Assembly (NCBI GenBank): GCA_022496805.1 | Contig: CM040094.1 | Coordinates: 868,001-932,000 of the forward strand | Direction: 5' to 3' | Length of the DNA stretch: 64,000 nucleotides | From: Pohlia nutans | Lineage: Eukaryota; Streptophyta; Bryopsida; Bryales; Mniaceae | Part shown: positions 35,145 through 48,142 of the stretch, piece by piece | Layout of the letters: each line of letters starts with the position of its first letter | Numbering within the stretch: position 1 is the first letter of the stretch | Made by a program: the position numbers and the translations under genes | Notes under the pieces: model-generated | The model's input: the letters and a program-made list of their open reading frames with translations, nothing else | What the model was told of the DNA's origin: nothing | The model's database searches: none

Positions 35145-35996
35145 CAATGCCCTCCAATAAGTCTTTCAAACCTCACACTAAAATATTCATCACACTCACT
35201 AAGACGGTTCGTTGACCATGAAATTTTGCATGTATCACTGCTTGAACATAAAGCATTTTTGGGCCAAATTTGGTACTTTAAAAATGCACGGTTTATGAAA
35301 TAATGCTAATTTGCTAACTTTTAGGCCGCTGTTAAAAAAATCATATATGGTACCCAATAGCTGCAAAGGATCCACAGTTTTGGTAGAAAGTAAAAGTCGC
35401 AATGAGGAACAATATGGTGTTTTAAAAGATAATGGTATTCCTAGGTATTTTTGTGTTCACATGCAATTCAGAATTTTAAAAAGAAGGCTAAATTTTAGTT
35501 TAATCATATAATAAAGATATTTTCTATTTTTGTTAACTTTTATAGTAACACAATGTTGTCGTAGTAAGGAATAACATGGTGTCACGAAAAGATGAGAAAA
35601 GAGGTCTATTACTTTACTCTATAATCAAACAAAAATTTGGTATCGTTTTTAAAATTTTGAATTGCATGTGGACACAAAAATACCTAAGAATACCATTGTC
35701 TTTTAGAACACCATATTGTTCCTCATTGCCACTTCTACTTTCTACCAAAATTGTGGATCCTTCGCAGCTATTGGGTACCATATATGATTTTTTTTAACAG
35801 CGGCCTAAAAGTTAGCAAATTAGCATTATTTCATAAACCGTGCATTTTTAAAGTACCAAATTTGGCCCAAAAATGCTTTATGTCCAAGCGGTGATACATG
35901 CAAAATTTCATGGTCAACGAACCGTGGTAGTGAATGTGATGAATGTTTTAGTGTGAGGTTTGAAAATGGGGTTGCAAGACTTACTGGAGGGCATTG
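35145..35996. repeat. 852-bp fold-back palindrome
   Basis: Arms ~35145-35500 and ~35640-35996 are near-identical inverted copies (CAATGCCCTCCA at each tip, CATGAAATTTTGCATGTATC inside). No clear target duplication. Open frames on the two strands look alike only because of the palindrome. Confidence 0.75.
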
Positions 35997-36201
35997 TACA
36001 AGAAAAAAAATTGAAAATTTTATAGCAACATGTATTGTTGTTCTTACAGGGCTGATAAAAAAATTGGTTTTGTAGGACATGTTATGTTTTGGTAAATGCC
36101 ACTTATATGCAAATGTTCTTCCATGTACGCGCACTTAACTACAATGCAAATGTTCTTCCATGTACGCGCACCATATGAACAGGGGCAATCTCCTTTAGGG
36201 G

Positions 36202-36782
36202 TTAACCCCTAAAGGACCGGGGGTGTTGAACTTAGCTCTTGTCTTCTAGACTAGCTCTTGTATCAAGCTCAATTTCTCATTGGTGTGGAGTAATTTTGAC
36301 GATCAACACCGTTGAAATTAAAGAAGACTTGCGTAGCTTTTTTATGAAAAAATGATCAACAAAATCACATAATTTTGAGAAAATGCCACCATTGAGAAGA
36401 TTGGTAGAACTTGTTAGGGGTATTTTGTACACATGGTGAAATTGGATTGTTCAAAAATTCTCCAAAAAATCTAAAATATTTACTATGAGTAGAAATCATC
36501 ATTTTAAACATGTGCAAAAAAAATTCAAGAAAATTAGAGGTGTGACAAGGAAGATATGAAGGTTTGCAGTGATGCCTAGATACTCTCCGTGCAACTCAAA
36601 AACATCACAAAAAATCGCTCACTTAATGAATTTCCAATCAAGAAGTACCTACAGATTTAGCTTTCAAAATGAACCAGGGTATCTTGGTTGCTCATCCTAC
36701 AATTCAAAGCCCAAGAACCCAAATTACTTCACTTTCTAGTTCCAGAAGCCGCGTGAGGGCCTTATGGTTGTTTAGAGGTTAA
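36202..36782. mobile_element. piggyBac-type element, 581 bp
   Basis: Starts TTAACCCCTAAAGGACCGGG, ends TGTTTAGAGGTTAA. Its left TTAA is also the right end of a preceding CTCCTTTAGGGGTTAA terminus, and its right TTAA begins the next element. Confidence 0.55.
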
Positions 36783-37012
36783 CTCTTAAAGGTCCAGAGA
36801 GTCCGTTCCGACCGGTATTATATAGCAGTATGCCATTGTATTTGGAATGGTTCTACTCCTCCTATGAATTTAAGATCAAAAGTGAAGTTAAAATTCATGT
36901 TCACATGATTCTAATGAGCTATTGAGATCTCAATTTGGAACTTTCTACTTACAACAAATGCCAAATATACATTAACATATTTACCATCCCCAAAGGGACT
37001 TTTAAGGGTTAA
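36779..37012 (+). mobile_element. piggyBac-type MITE, family B, copy 1
   Basis: 234 bp, TTAACTCTTAAAGGTCCAGAG to GGACTTTTAAGGGTTAA. Interior (CCGACCGGTATTATATAG, TTTCTACTTACAACAAATG) matches 43036-43268 and, inverted, 54281-54506. Confidence 0.68.
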
Positions 37013-38496
37013 GTCTCCTTTGTGTCATATGTCAAACTTCATCTTTTGCTATTTGCTAGGCTATTTATAAGGTACACCAACTTATTACCACCATGTATAT
37101 TTTCACTTAATTACGCCCTTATGTTTTGGTGGTGTACATTCCAAACTAAAAATGTATGTCAACTGGTACATGCAGGCGGAATTGGAAACATGGTGGTAAT
37201 TGGTTAGTGTAATTTAGTTGGTGCCATTTCCTTAGCCCTGAAAGGATTTGAGTATCCCATTCCTTAGTTGACCATACCTTTGTTGAGTTGAGAAAAAAAG
37301 CTATTTCTATCTACGGGATGCAATTTCCCATAATCTCCCATCCGCGAAAGAAATGGGATTTCCCATAATCTCCCATCCAATAGTAACAGGGATTACAAAC
37401 TTTTGAACCTTAATTGACAATTGAGATTTTTTGAACCCAGTACCTTGACTTGAAAAGCTTTCATGTGATCTCATACTTCACATTGGGATAATCCCCTCAA
37501 GATCACTAATACCCTAAGTAATCTCATTCTTTAGTTGAAGTCATTTTTTTAGTCCTCAAACTTAAGGATTTCAACATCCCATTCATGTTTGAATATGAGC
37601 CATCGGTTTTCTTTTTTGAGCAAAAAAATGATTGAAAATGACCAAAGTAGCTTAAAAATAGCAAAACATAGGCGAAATATATTTGGCTACCAATTTTTAG
37701 AGTTGGACAAGAAGAAATAGATCTTAAAGCAAAGTGAAATCATATTTCTGTAAACGAATATTGTATTAATTACAAATTTTCAAAGTTCCAACGTGTCATT
37801 TTTGAAAGGTTGGAAGTAAGGTGAAATATTTATGTGATAAATGAACTCCATCATTTGCAAGCAAAGACACCCAAAATCATAAATTTAGCAAATATTTGAT
37901 AATTAATGAAACCAAGCTCATTACAAATACATGATTAATTTCACTATGGCAAAAACTTAAAACCACTTGTCATAAATTACAAAAATTTAAGCTCACATGT
38001 CAAATCCACAACTTAAAAAGATGACAGGTAATTTCTAGTCTCTAATTGTAACAAAATTATACCAATCATGGCCGGTGTCTCCTAGGTGTGTTGCAACATA
38101 CCCCAAAACTAATTCATTACAATTAAAATTAAATCCATTCACATAATCATATTTTTTTTTATGCAAATCATGAATTCAGCCTTTCCAATCCAAAAATATA
38201 TATGATTTTGGGTGAAAATTAAGCATCGGTTCAAGAATATATCTAATAAATATTGGAGAAACCACCTTACGTTAGGATTCCACTTGCCTCCAAATTTTGG
38301 AAAGTATAAAAAAATATTGTCAATAAATAAATAAAAACACAATACAAAGGTATTTTGGAATGTCTTTAGTCTTTTCACAAGTAGATTTATTAAGGATGTG
38401 AAAATATACACTTGGATTAATATTAATTTTCCTATCTGTTTTTTGCAACAAAACACTGATTCACAAATTTTGTTATCCACATTGAATTCAAGCAAA
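37013..38496. other. Intergenic, no gene recognised
   Basis: AT-rich. The block near 37600-37680 (GAGCAAAAAAATGATTGAAA) is a degraded interior of the MITE family at 49846 and 54034. Confidence 0.35.
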
Positions 38497-38737
38497 TTAA
38501 CCCCTAAAAGGACCAAGAAACCTAAATTGAGCCTCATGTTTGTTTTAGCACTTTTGAGTAGGTCCTAAGTGGACTCCTTTTTGTTCAAATTTGTTTATTT
38601 TTTGATCAACCCTTGCAATGTTCTTCACAAATTTTGGTGGTACAAAATTTGGTCTCATATGAATTATATGTTTCACAATATGATCAATTGAATTTAACAT
38701 TTTATAACAATGAATTCTTGGTCTTTTAGGAGATAAA
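38497..38737 (-). mobile_element. piggyBac-type MITE, family A, copy 6
   Basis: Reverse copy starting TTAACCCCTAAAAGGACCAAG; interior matches the family; right end CTTGGTCTTTTAGGAG has lost its TTAA. Confidence 0.65.
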
Positions 38738-39116
38738 GACTCACTCTTGGTCCTTGAGAGATAGTTTGGCATCATCATTTTCATGGACCGGGGATTAATG
38801 AGCAAAAGCACTTAAGTTATTTTGACGTCTTGAAGACAAAGGATTTCATCATGTTGTCTCAAAGAGAATCATTTGAGAGAAGCTTCAATATTGATGGAGA
38901 AATGGGAATCATTTGGTGTACATCCCAAATGTGCTGCAATAAAGAAAATCAGTTGGGAATAGTAAAAGAGCATCTCTGGAGAGTGCATCATGTTTCCTTA
39001 GGTACTTCAAATTCAGCATATGGGCATAAGGGACATCATCAGATGAGCATGAAGACCTCTCAATATGATGAAATTTGCCCGCCTGGATGGATGAACTTGT
39101 GAAAGCCATTTAACCC

Positions 39117-39185
39117 TTAACCCTTAAACGTCAAGAGTGTCCTAGATGGGCAACCAAAAGGAATAAAAAAAGCTTAGAGAGTTGT
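39117..39185. repeat. Lone piggyBac-type left end
   Basis: TTAACCCTTAAACGTCAAGAG follows a further TTAACCC at 39110. The partner end is not found nearby; the GCATTTAGGGGTTAC at ~41130-41142 may belong to a different unit. Confidence 0.4.
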
Positions 39186-40338
39186 CACTAGTAGAAAAGG
39201 TAGCGCTGCCCAGGGACATGTACAGTGGGGTCCAACATGGAATGGCGTTTTTGGTTTCGCAGTGAGAAATGTTTTAGTACTGCCAACTTTGGAAGCCTCC
39301 CGAGAGCTCAAAAATTGGTATCTTACCACGAAATTTTTACCAGAGACTCATCTTTAAGTTAATTATATGTATGCCAAATTTCAAGGCTGAAAGATTTACC
39401 CAAAAAAAGTTATTCAGAATCTACCAACATTGGTAGCTGTGGTAATTGTTTCACTGCTGCCAACTTTGACAGCCTCTCGAGAATGGAAATTTTTTTTCCT
39501 TACTTTGGTTTTTTTTTTGTAGAAACCAATTTGTGTTAGTAATATATGGTAAAAATCTCAAGTCTAAAATATTAGTAAAAAAAAAGATATTCCCAATCTA
39601 CCAACATGTGTAGTTGTGGGATACAATGGGGAAACCATTTCATTCCTACCAACTTTGAATACTGCCAACTTTGAAAGCCTCCCGAGAGCTCAGAAATTGG
39701 TATTTTACCACGAAAGTTTTACCAAAGAAATATCTTTAAGTGAATTATATGTATGCCAAATTTCAAGGCCAAAAGATTCACCAAAAAGAAGTTATTCCTA
39801 ATCTACCAACATAGTAGTCAAAGTTGGTAGCAATGAAATGGTTTCCCCCATTGTTTCCCACAACTACACATGTTGGTAGATTGGGAATATCTTTTTTTTT
39901 ACTAATCTTTTAGACTTGAGATTTTTACCATATATTACTAACACAAATTGGTTTCTACCAAAAAAAAACCAAAGTAAGGAATTTTTTTTCCATTCTCGGG
40001 AGGCTGTCAAAGTTGGCAGCAGTGAAAAAAATTCCACAGCTACCAATGTTGGTAGATTCTGAATAACTTTTTTTGGGTGAATATTTCGGCCTTGAAATTT
40101 GTCATACATATAATTAACTTAAAGATGAGTCTCTGGTAAAAATTTCGTGGTAAGATACCAATTTTTGAGCTTTCGGGAGGCTTCCAAAGTTGGCAGTACT
40201 AAAACATTTCTCACTGCGAAACCAAAAACGCCATTCCATGTTGGACCCCACTGTACACGCAAAATCATTGTGCATGTGTGGAATTGGGCACTACTTGCCT
40301 GGGCATCTCCCTTGGTAGTGCCACCTTTTCTACTAGTG
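39186..40338. mobile_element. CACTA MITE interrupted by a mariner-like palindrome
   Basis: Ends CACTAGTAGAAAAGGTAGC and CCACCTTTTCTACTAGTG; TGT flanks both sides. Without the inner 1031 bp plus TA it is 120 bp and is the reverse complement of the 1803-1924 element. Confidence 0.8.
39223..40253. mobile_element. 1031-bp Tc1/mariner-like fold-back, duplication TA
   Basis: Inverted ends CAGTGGGGTCCAACATGGAA, flanked by TA on both sides (39221-39222, 40254-40255). Nearly the whole element is an inverted repeat around ~39810 (TGCCAACTTTG blocks repeat in both arms). No transposase, so non-autonomous. Confidence 0.78.
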
Positions 40339-40799
40339 TGTCCCCAATAGTCGTCCCATCAGAAACGTGAACAACCAATGAGAATTCCTCAAATCCTTTA
40401 TGAATAGTGAATGGAGTGAACAGTGTCACTTCAAAAAAAATGTAAGAAATTCAATGAAATTCCAACTCTGCAGTGAGCTCTGTAATTTTGGATCCAAAAA
40501 TTGCCAAAAAAATTAAAATTAAATATTTGTTAAATAGTACTAGCATGCACTGCCAGCACTAGTATGCATCAAAATCTCAAGTTGCCTCACTCCCTCTCTA
40601 CCAATTCTCTTTTCAATTTATTTGGAATGCACAATTTACCTAAACAGGCTTAATTTTTAAATTTAGCCTCAATTTTTCATCACCTTTCCAAAGCACTAAT
40701 CCATTTCAATTTTAATTGAGGAAACCCACTTTTTTTCATTATACTCTCAAATTAAGCCCTCGTGCTTTTTTAAGCCCCAGGGGGCTTATAAATTTGAAT

Positions 40800-41142
40800 A
40801 CTAAACAATCAACTCATAATATTAAGCAACCAAAAAATCTCCAAAAATCACAACGCATAGAGTATTACATTTCAACCTATCACAACAAATGTCATCCACA
40901 AATTGTCAAATATCTTACTTATAATCAAATTGCAAAATGATTTTGAATATTAAGTTTCAAAATTTATACAAAAAAATTAATGACAATAATTATAGATTTA
41001 ACGGCATAGATAGAATCTAAAATTCATAATTTACAACTTCTATTTATACATTACGTTCAGATATCCCTCTTAGTTGCATTTTATAATGCATCGTTGCAAA
41101 ATTACCCAATCTAAAGAGTGTTGTGGGCATTTAGGGGTTACA
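40800..41142 (+). repeat. piggyBac-type family F, right part only
   Basis: AAAAAATCTCCAAAAATCAC, ATTGTCAAATATCTTA and TTGCATTTTATAATGCATC match the right halves of 50444-51044 and 55095-55671; ends GCATTTAGGGGTTAC. The left half is missing. Confidence 0.55.
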
Positions 41143-41264
41143 CGTCATTGTAGTCATATATTGGCATATGGATGTAACTTATCCAAAGTGAACTAAAGTA
41201 CAAGTGAGTAGATGAAAGAATTTTCATCCAATTCTTTTCGTAAAGGCTCTTCGTTGATCATTCA

Positions 41265-41720
41265 AGCTATTTTTGAATTTTACATGGAGTCCTAACTACA
41301 CAAAGAGTCGTAAAAACGGTTCACGATGTAGTGTATTTTGGATTTTTTTTTCATGCTCAAACTAAATTCAAACCATGAAAATGAGTTTTACTGAATTTGA
41401 GCTTGACTGATAAAATGAATCTTACCAAGTTTGATTTCTACTCCACTTTAATTTAATTTTTGAAATCTAAAAATTGAATGATTTATTGGAGTTACAAGTT
41501 TAGTATATTACCATGGTATAACAATTTTCTAAATTTAGATACAATGATGAATTTCATTTAACTATACTTTTTTCATTGTAATTTACACCTATGGTAAAGA
41601 AATGGGATTTTTTTAGTATATTTTTTAATTAATATGAATTTTCTTAACAATCGCTTCAAAAAATCATAGCATTTTCAAATTTTCAACAAAATTTATGAAA
41701 ATTTCATGATTTGTAGTAGA
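41265..41720 (+). repeat. Dispersed repeat, matches 43935-44405
   Basis: Shares TTCAAGCTATTTTTGAATTT-like sequence, AAAACGGTTCAC, CCATGAAAATGAGTT and TTTCTACTCCACTTT in the same order with the second copy. Confidence 0.6.
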
Positions 41721-41837
41721 CACATGGCTTCATCTAACAAAAATGTAAAGTGGAATTCTTATCTTATTTATAGTGCCCGAATTGAGTGTGATATGTAAAA
41801 CATGATTTCCTAGTCATAGGCCAACTGTTTAAGAATT

Positions 41838-41960
41838 AAGGTAGACATACCTATTACCATCCATTAAAAAATTTGTCCTATATATATTTGTATTTTATAA
41901 TATACATTGTCAATGCATGAGGGCGAAATTGAGTGTTGGGTGGTAATAGGTATGTCTGCG
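41838..41960. repeat. Short inverted repeat, AGGTAGACATACCTATTACC
   Basis: The left 20-mer is inverted at 41940-41958 (GGTAATAGGTATGTCTGCG, two mismatches). Similar GGTATGTCTACC occurs at ~4838 in an amine oxidase intron. Confidence 0.45.
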
Positions 41961-43035
41961 TTATCTCTCAACATCAATGGAAGGAAGTCATGGAGTTGGG
42001 TTGGGTTGAATTGAGTGTTTTCAACGAAACTCAATCCAATCAAGATTATGGTTTTAAAAATTCCGCAACAGCTGAAATTACTCCTCAGTCAAAACTATTT
42101 TCTATCTTAAAGCACCTAAAATTTTCAACCCAACCTCATGTAGGGATGTAGGGCTAACCCAAACCACCCATGCAACATGGGTTTATAAACCTACTCCGAT
42201 AAATGCAAGGGGATAGATGAACCAATAAAAGCCATCAATTGCTTTCTCAATACCAATTCACTATCAAAACGCCAAATATGACCAGTAACAAAGTTTTTTT
42301 AAGGAGTGATATAAAATTAAAAAATTAGAGTTTTAATTCAAAAGGATGCTAAGCCCAAAAAGAAAATTGGATAGCTTTAGGGTAGAAATGTAAGATCACT
42401 TTTTACACGGGGACAATTATGAGTGTACGATCCTTATAAGAAGTGGATATGTACCTTGTAAACCAGTCCAGATATTGATAACTGAACTACACAAATAAAA
42501 CAAAATTATGAATGGTTGAATTTGTCACCCAGCCAGCACTGAGAAGGGTGAAGGGCAACTTGGACAGAAAGCCTCAGTCCCTTTGATATGAGAGTTTACT
42601 TGATGCTGGTCTCGATCACTTTTGTCCTCTTTATTGCACAACTACAAGCCCCTGCATTGCAGAAGCTTTGTTGTTTATAGTGAAGCTTTCATGATAAATG
42701 TTGTACCCCAAGAGCAAGGTCAGAAAATATACATCTAAAAATGGAAATTAACTTTTGTTGGGCATGTGCTGAACATGCTATGCATGATGGTCCATGAAGA
42801 TCTCAAATTTTATGCAATGTTTGTATGGAAATCTTATAAGAAAAACACTGGGTCCTATGTATGATCAATGAGGGTATTCACAACCCCTTCGCAGCCTAAG
42901 GTGACTATATCTAAAAGCGACCATTTCCTTAAAACGTACATAGCTCCATCTTTCACAATAAGTAAATTCTGACACCCTACTGTTGATGAGAATGTGCACA
43001 ATTTAAACATCAAAGTTTAGGGTCGCTTTAACCCT

Positions 43036-43268
43036 TTAACCTCTAAACGTCTGCACGTGCCGTGCCGACCAGTAGAATACAATGTATTTTGGTTGTATTA
43101 GGAATGGATCCACACATTTAATGGGTTTGAATTCAAAAAAGAAGTTGAAATTTAAATCAATGCAGTTCTAGTGAGCTATTAAGATCTCAATTTAAAGTTT
43201 CTTGTTGGTAGCAAATCTCAATTATACAACAATGTATATACTATCCCCATGGGATGTTTAAGGGTTAA
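43036..43268 (+). mobile_element. piggyBac-type MITE, family B, copy 2
   Basis: TTAACCTCTAAACGTCTGC to GGGATGTTTAAGGGTTAA, 233 bp. A further TTAACCC lies just outside at 43028. Shares its right TTAA with the next element. Confidence 0.7.
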
Positions 43269-43807
43269 TGCACCATCGTCCGTATATTGGACGACGAACA
43301 GATTGAACCTATTCACATCTCATCCAGATTGGACAATCTTCATCCACCAAAATTACTCTTGGTTCTTGTGCAAGTTGACTATTCTTTGAACAATTTGGAT
43401 CTTCAAAATAGGTTACTATTATTTTTGGAAAAATAGGACAATCATTTTATGTCAAGTTTCATTTTTAGTTCAAGAAGTGAGACCTCAAACATGATTTTCC
43501 AAAATAGTTAGAATCAAATAATGGAAACCATACCATCTCGTAGGGCATGTTATTCCAATTTCATCACAATTTTTTGAAATTCTTTTGTGTTGATTTGGGA
43601 TTTTTAATTGAATTTCAAGAGAAAACCTTTCAAAATTAAATATAAAAAAATATCAATAAAAAATATGATGCATCCAACCATACACATGTGATCTTCACAT
43701 TGACATTTACCAGTTTTCTTTGTACATCTACTCCATTTCAGGGTTTCATCAAACATTTTAAAGTGTGTCTTTGAAAACAAAGTTGAATTGGGACCTTAAA
43801 GGGTTAA
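43265..43807 (+). mobile_element. piggyBac-type element, family C, copy 1
   Basis: 543 bp, TTAATGCACCATCGTCCG to GGGACCTTAAAGGGTTAA. GGACGACGAACAGATT and AACATGATTTTCCAAAATAG match 54503-55098 in inverted orientation. Confidence 0.65.
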
Positions 43808-44405
43808 TTCCTAATTGCCGGCAAGACCAAAAAATGGCTTATGAATGAAGCTGCATGTTCAATTCCAACAGCTGCGTGGATGATTTCCATCCAATTCTTT
43901 ATGAGAAGGGCTTTATTTGGTGATGCCACCCCTTCAGGTTAAATTCAAATCATTCAAGCTATTTTTAGATTTTACATGAGGTCCCAACTACAAAAAGAGT
44001 TTAAAAACGGTTCACTGTGTAATGTATTTTGAAATTTTTTGCTTGTTTTACTTAAACTAAATTTAGGCCATGAAAATGAGTTCCATTGCATTTGAACTTA
44101 ACTAACAAAATGAAGCTTGCCAAGTCTAGTTTCTACTCCACTTTGAATTTTTGGAAAAAATTGAAAATTGAGTGTTTTATTGTAGTTACAAGTTTGGTAG
44201 GTATTACCAAGGTGTAGCAAATTTTCTAAATTTAATTACACAGATGATTTTCATTAACTAGAATTTTTGTCATTGTAATTTACAAAAATTCGGAATTTTC
44301 TTTTACATTTTGTAATTGATATGAATTTTCTTTACAATCACTTCAAAAAACCATAGAAATTTCAAATTTTCACTAAAATCTATGAAAAATTCATGATTTG
44401 GAACG
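43804..44405 (+). repeat. piggyBac-type left end plus dispersed repeat
   Basis: Starts at the TTAA shared with family C (TTAATTCCTAATTGCCGGC); from ~43935 it matches 41265-41720. No right end found. Confidence 0.45.
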
Positions 44406-45419
44406 TAGATGCAAGTACTGCAAGGGCTTGGTGTGAATGGGCTATGAGATGATACACATGCACATTCGTTTTGCAAGAAATTTGACTCTTTTCTAATGAT
44501 AACTCTATGATATAATTTCTCCTAGCCTTCCGAGTAATGGATACCTTTAGTTTTTTTATTATTCTACTTTTTCCACGTAATGCAAAAATATACTTCTTAA
44601 TGTTTCCAAAAAGTCAAAATACGATGAAATTGGATTTACTATGCAAAAGTTATGGATAAACGAAGTTTTGGATGATTTTTAAGTCCAATTAAGCATTCAT
44701 AATTTTATCCCTAGATTCTAATATGAATTTTTTTTTCTATATAAATTAATCTAGAAAAAAAAACTTTACCACGCTCTTTTACTTTTCATGCAATTTTCAA
44801 AAATATAAAATTTACTCAATTTGGATGTATGGTTTAAAAGTTAAAAGCGGATGAACTTACCATGGCGGCGAATGAAACTGTGGCGGATGAACCTATGGTG
44901 GATGAAACTGCAATGGATGAAACTGCGAGCATTTTTTAGGGTTTTTTTAAGTTTATTTTCACACTAATTTGTCTAACTAAGTCTTTTAATCAATTAACAT
45001 AACAATTTTGAAGGGGGGAACATCTATAGACTAGTAAAATACTAAATTGTTTATGCTAATTGGGAAATCAAGATAAAACTAACCACTAATTTTTATTCAC
45101 ATAAGATGTAGAAACATTAAAACAAGAATTCAACCAAAATTAAAAGGGGACAAAAGACTGAATTTAAAATAAAGGTGTATTGTATATATCTAAACGTGTA
45201 CATAATTGAGAGCTTGTATCATTGCAAATATTATCGTGATTTAAATGTCGTGATTTCTAAGGAAAATGAAGCTCTTTATATACTAACTCCAAGTTTTTAT
45301 GCTACCTACTAATGTAAAACTAATTTACCTAATTTACCTAATCTACCTAATCTATTTTTATCTTTTAAAAAAACAACGAATCAAAAATCTACACCTTCTA
45401 ATTTTGAATCATGCAATTT

Positions 45420-45720
45420 TGGCATTTTGCAAAGTAATTGCAAAAGATCTATTTTTCCTTTCACTTTTACCCTAATTTGATAATATCCATTTTGTCTTTA
45501 ATAAAAAAGATCTAATGGATTTTAAACTAAATTTGATGCATTCTCGTCATTTTGCAAAATTGATACAAAAAATATCTATTTTATTTTTTACTTTTACCTT
45601 TAAAAATTATTTTTATCCTAATTTGATAATATCCATTTTGTCTTTAATCAAAAAGATCTAATGGATCTAACTAAATTTGATGTGTTTTCGTCATTTTGCA
45701 AAGTCAATTGAAAAAAAGTT
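45420..45720. repeat. Two-copy tandem repeat, unit ~170 bp
   Basis: CATTTTGCAAA, then CCTAATTTGATAATATCC, then AAAAGATCTAATGGAT occur twice in the same order. Confidence 0.6.
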
Positions 45721-47326
45721 TAAATATTAATTTTTGTCAATTTGAAAGTCAAAGGTTAATTGACTTTTTACCTCTACTTTTAAAAAGATCTCTTCTTATC
45801 TTCTTTTTTTCTCACGTTTACTAAAATCTAATCTATTTACTGTGGACCAATACTATTTTATTTCTTTTTTCCCTTTTTCCCTTTATTTTCAATGGAAAAG
45901 GATGAAATTCCAAAAAACTCGAATTTACTGCTGGACCTCTTAGTAACTTTTTTAATATAGCCCGGATCGGCAAACAGATTTCGCCAATGGCTCCAAAAGG
46001 CCAAAATTAGTTGTTGTAATTCTCAGCCTTACTAAATATAACATATCTTGTCAAATTCTCCCTGTTTTGGCCTTTCGCTGCTAGCGGAATTTACCATCGG
46101 TTGGTAAATGTAAAATTTGTTGACCTTTGACTTTACCATTGGTCCTCGATGGTCTCCGTATGTAGGAAACGAATGTTGTAAACCTCCGATTGACCTCCCG
46201 GATTGTGCTGTGCGGCATTATGAAAAATTCTTCACTCTTTTGCAAAGTTTACAGTAAGCTGGTATTTTAAAAGGAAGTAGCTCCCTAATTCGAATAATTC
46301 TTAAAATTTGTCGCCGTAATCAAGGTACTTGGAGGTCCTTATTTAGATTTTCTGGTCATTTTAGTATTATTTATTTAATATCTAGGAATTTCTGAGTCCT
46401 TTTTACTGCAATCAACGCTCGCGTTTACTGCTCTAATTTCACTCGCTACTTCTACAGAATTTTTGAAATTCTCCTACACATTCAAGGTATTTTTGGTGAA
46501 TTTTTTAGATTTATCAAAATTGTAACTCCTCGTCTATTTAAACACTCTCCTAATTACCGTTTTTTTAATTCCTAATTTTACTAGTTATTTTCATTAATTG
46601 AATTTACCAGTTATTTTTTACGAATTATGATTCTTAACTATTTTTACCTTTTATTTTTATCCTTCATTTTTATTTTTTTACCATTATTTAGGCTAAAAGG
46701 TTGTACTAACAACATTCCGACTGTAATTAAGCTATAAAGACATCTAGTTTCCTAATTAGGTAAAATTTTGTTATTGGTTTTACTAGTTTTATTTCTAAAT
46801 AAGTTACTAATCTGGAATAAACAGAGAAAAAGTCTTTAGAAACTAATAAATAATAATTTTTTTATGTTTAAAACACTTACTACTGATTTGGCCTCTCACA
46901 ACATGCAAGGTGGTGTGTGTGAGAAATGAAAACTTCCTCAGGAACAACCACTAAGCATGCTTGGAATAGAGATCATCAACCAATTACATACTACTATTTT
47001 TGTTACTACGTGGGACAATTATAATCGTGGAGAATATTTCTTTTTAGAAACTTAACCATTAGAAGAAATATGAAGTTGTAGAAGTCTTGAGTCCTTTGCA
47101 AAGTTGCAAAAGGAGGGATAGCCAAAAAAATCATGAAAAATACACCCGCGGGCCCGCTGCAACACTAGCCAACACTATTGTTCTATGTTTCTTTTTATTA
47201 ATTTTACCAATGGAAAAAATTAAATTCTTAAATTCTTGAAAATCGACAAAACATGAAAAAATGATGCTTCTACTATAGCATTGTAAACCTCTAATTCAAG
47301 ATTTTTTTTCTATAGAAAAGATATCA

Positions 47327-47399
47327 AGCTAAGACAATTGAAGAGTAGATTAACCAAACAATATAGCCATATTAACTCTTGAATTGTCTTAGCTTGATC
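47327..47399. repeat. 73-bp hairpin with a 24-bp stem
   Basis: ATCAAGCTAAGACAATT..AAGAGT and its inverse are separated by a ~24-base loop; one mismatch. Could be a MITE remnant or a small-RNA precursor; unproven. Confidence 0.45.
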
Positions 47400-47724
47400 T
47401 CTTTCACTAGCCAAATTTATGCTGTCTAAAATTTTGCAAGAATCTTACTTGATTTTGGGAGTCGCTACTTTTACACTAGAAAAATGAACAAAAAAATAAA
47501 TGAAATCTCCAAAATCCTCTCAATTTTTTCTAAAATCACTAGTATTTGGATGATATTGCCTTATAATAGATAAATGTATATACGATCACATATGTATAAA
47601 TGATTCTAACCATTTTTTTCCTACTTGGTCTACATTTCAAAACGTGTGTCACTCTACTAACAGGAAAAACAAAAAAAATTGGTTAAATATGTGTTTTTAA
47701 CTAGCCTTACACAGTAAGAGCAGC

Positions 47725-48142
47725 CTTAGAGCATCCCCACTCCTACACGCCAGAGATGACTTGCTCAAATTATTCATTTACATTTGAAGGGCCCTTGCAC
47801 TCACACTCCCCCACCTTTAGAGGGCCCTCACACATCAAAAGTGCACATTAAATATTCAATGGACCAATCACAAGTAGAATGTGGGGATTTAGTCAACTAA
47901 ATAGTGATTTGGAGGGCCATTATATTTCTTGACACGCTAGGATCAAGCGCCGTGAACACTTTTGCAAGGGCCCTGAGCACTTTTCATTTACTTCTGGAGT
48001 TGGAAGGGCCCTAGGAGGGCTGCGGTGGAGCTGCTCTTAGTCCATCACTGTAAAATGGCGGTATAAATGAGAAATGTCTGTGTAAGATATATTTCTCATT
48101 TATGTCGCCTCTTTTACGATAATGGACTGTAGATGCTCTAAC
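47725..48142. repeat. Nested inverted repeats, outer end TTAGAGCATC
   Basis: Outer ends TTAGAGCATCCCC and GTAGATGCTCTAA. Inside is AGAGCAGC at the left paired with GCTGCTCT at ~48029, plus a hairpin GGCGGTATAAATGAGAAAT / ATTTCTCATTTATGTCGCC at 48057-48109. Probably two MITEs together. Confidence 0.45.

Larger units (their letters stand above)
44406..47700. other. AT-rich desert with simple repeats
   Basis: Contains repeated GGATGAA(A/C)CT units at 44868-44930, TTACCTAA units at ~45330-45350, and a two-copy tandem repeat at ~45420-45720. No gene recognised. Confidence 0.45.

Noticed and set aside
35067..36134. Two similar frames on opposite strands, suggesting a conserved protein
   Set aside because: They are the two arms of one palindrome, so similarity is at DNA level.
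44868..44940. Repeat-encoded DET-type microprotein
   Set aside because: Short imperfect GGATGAAACT repeats in frame by chance; no start context or conservation visible.
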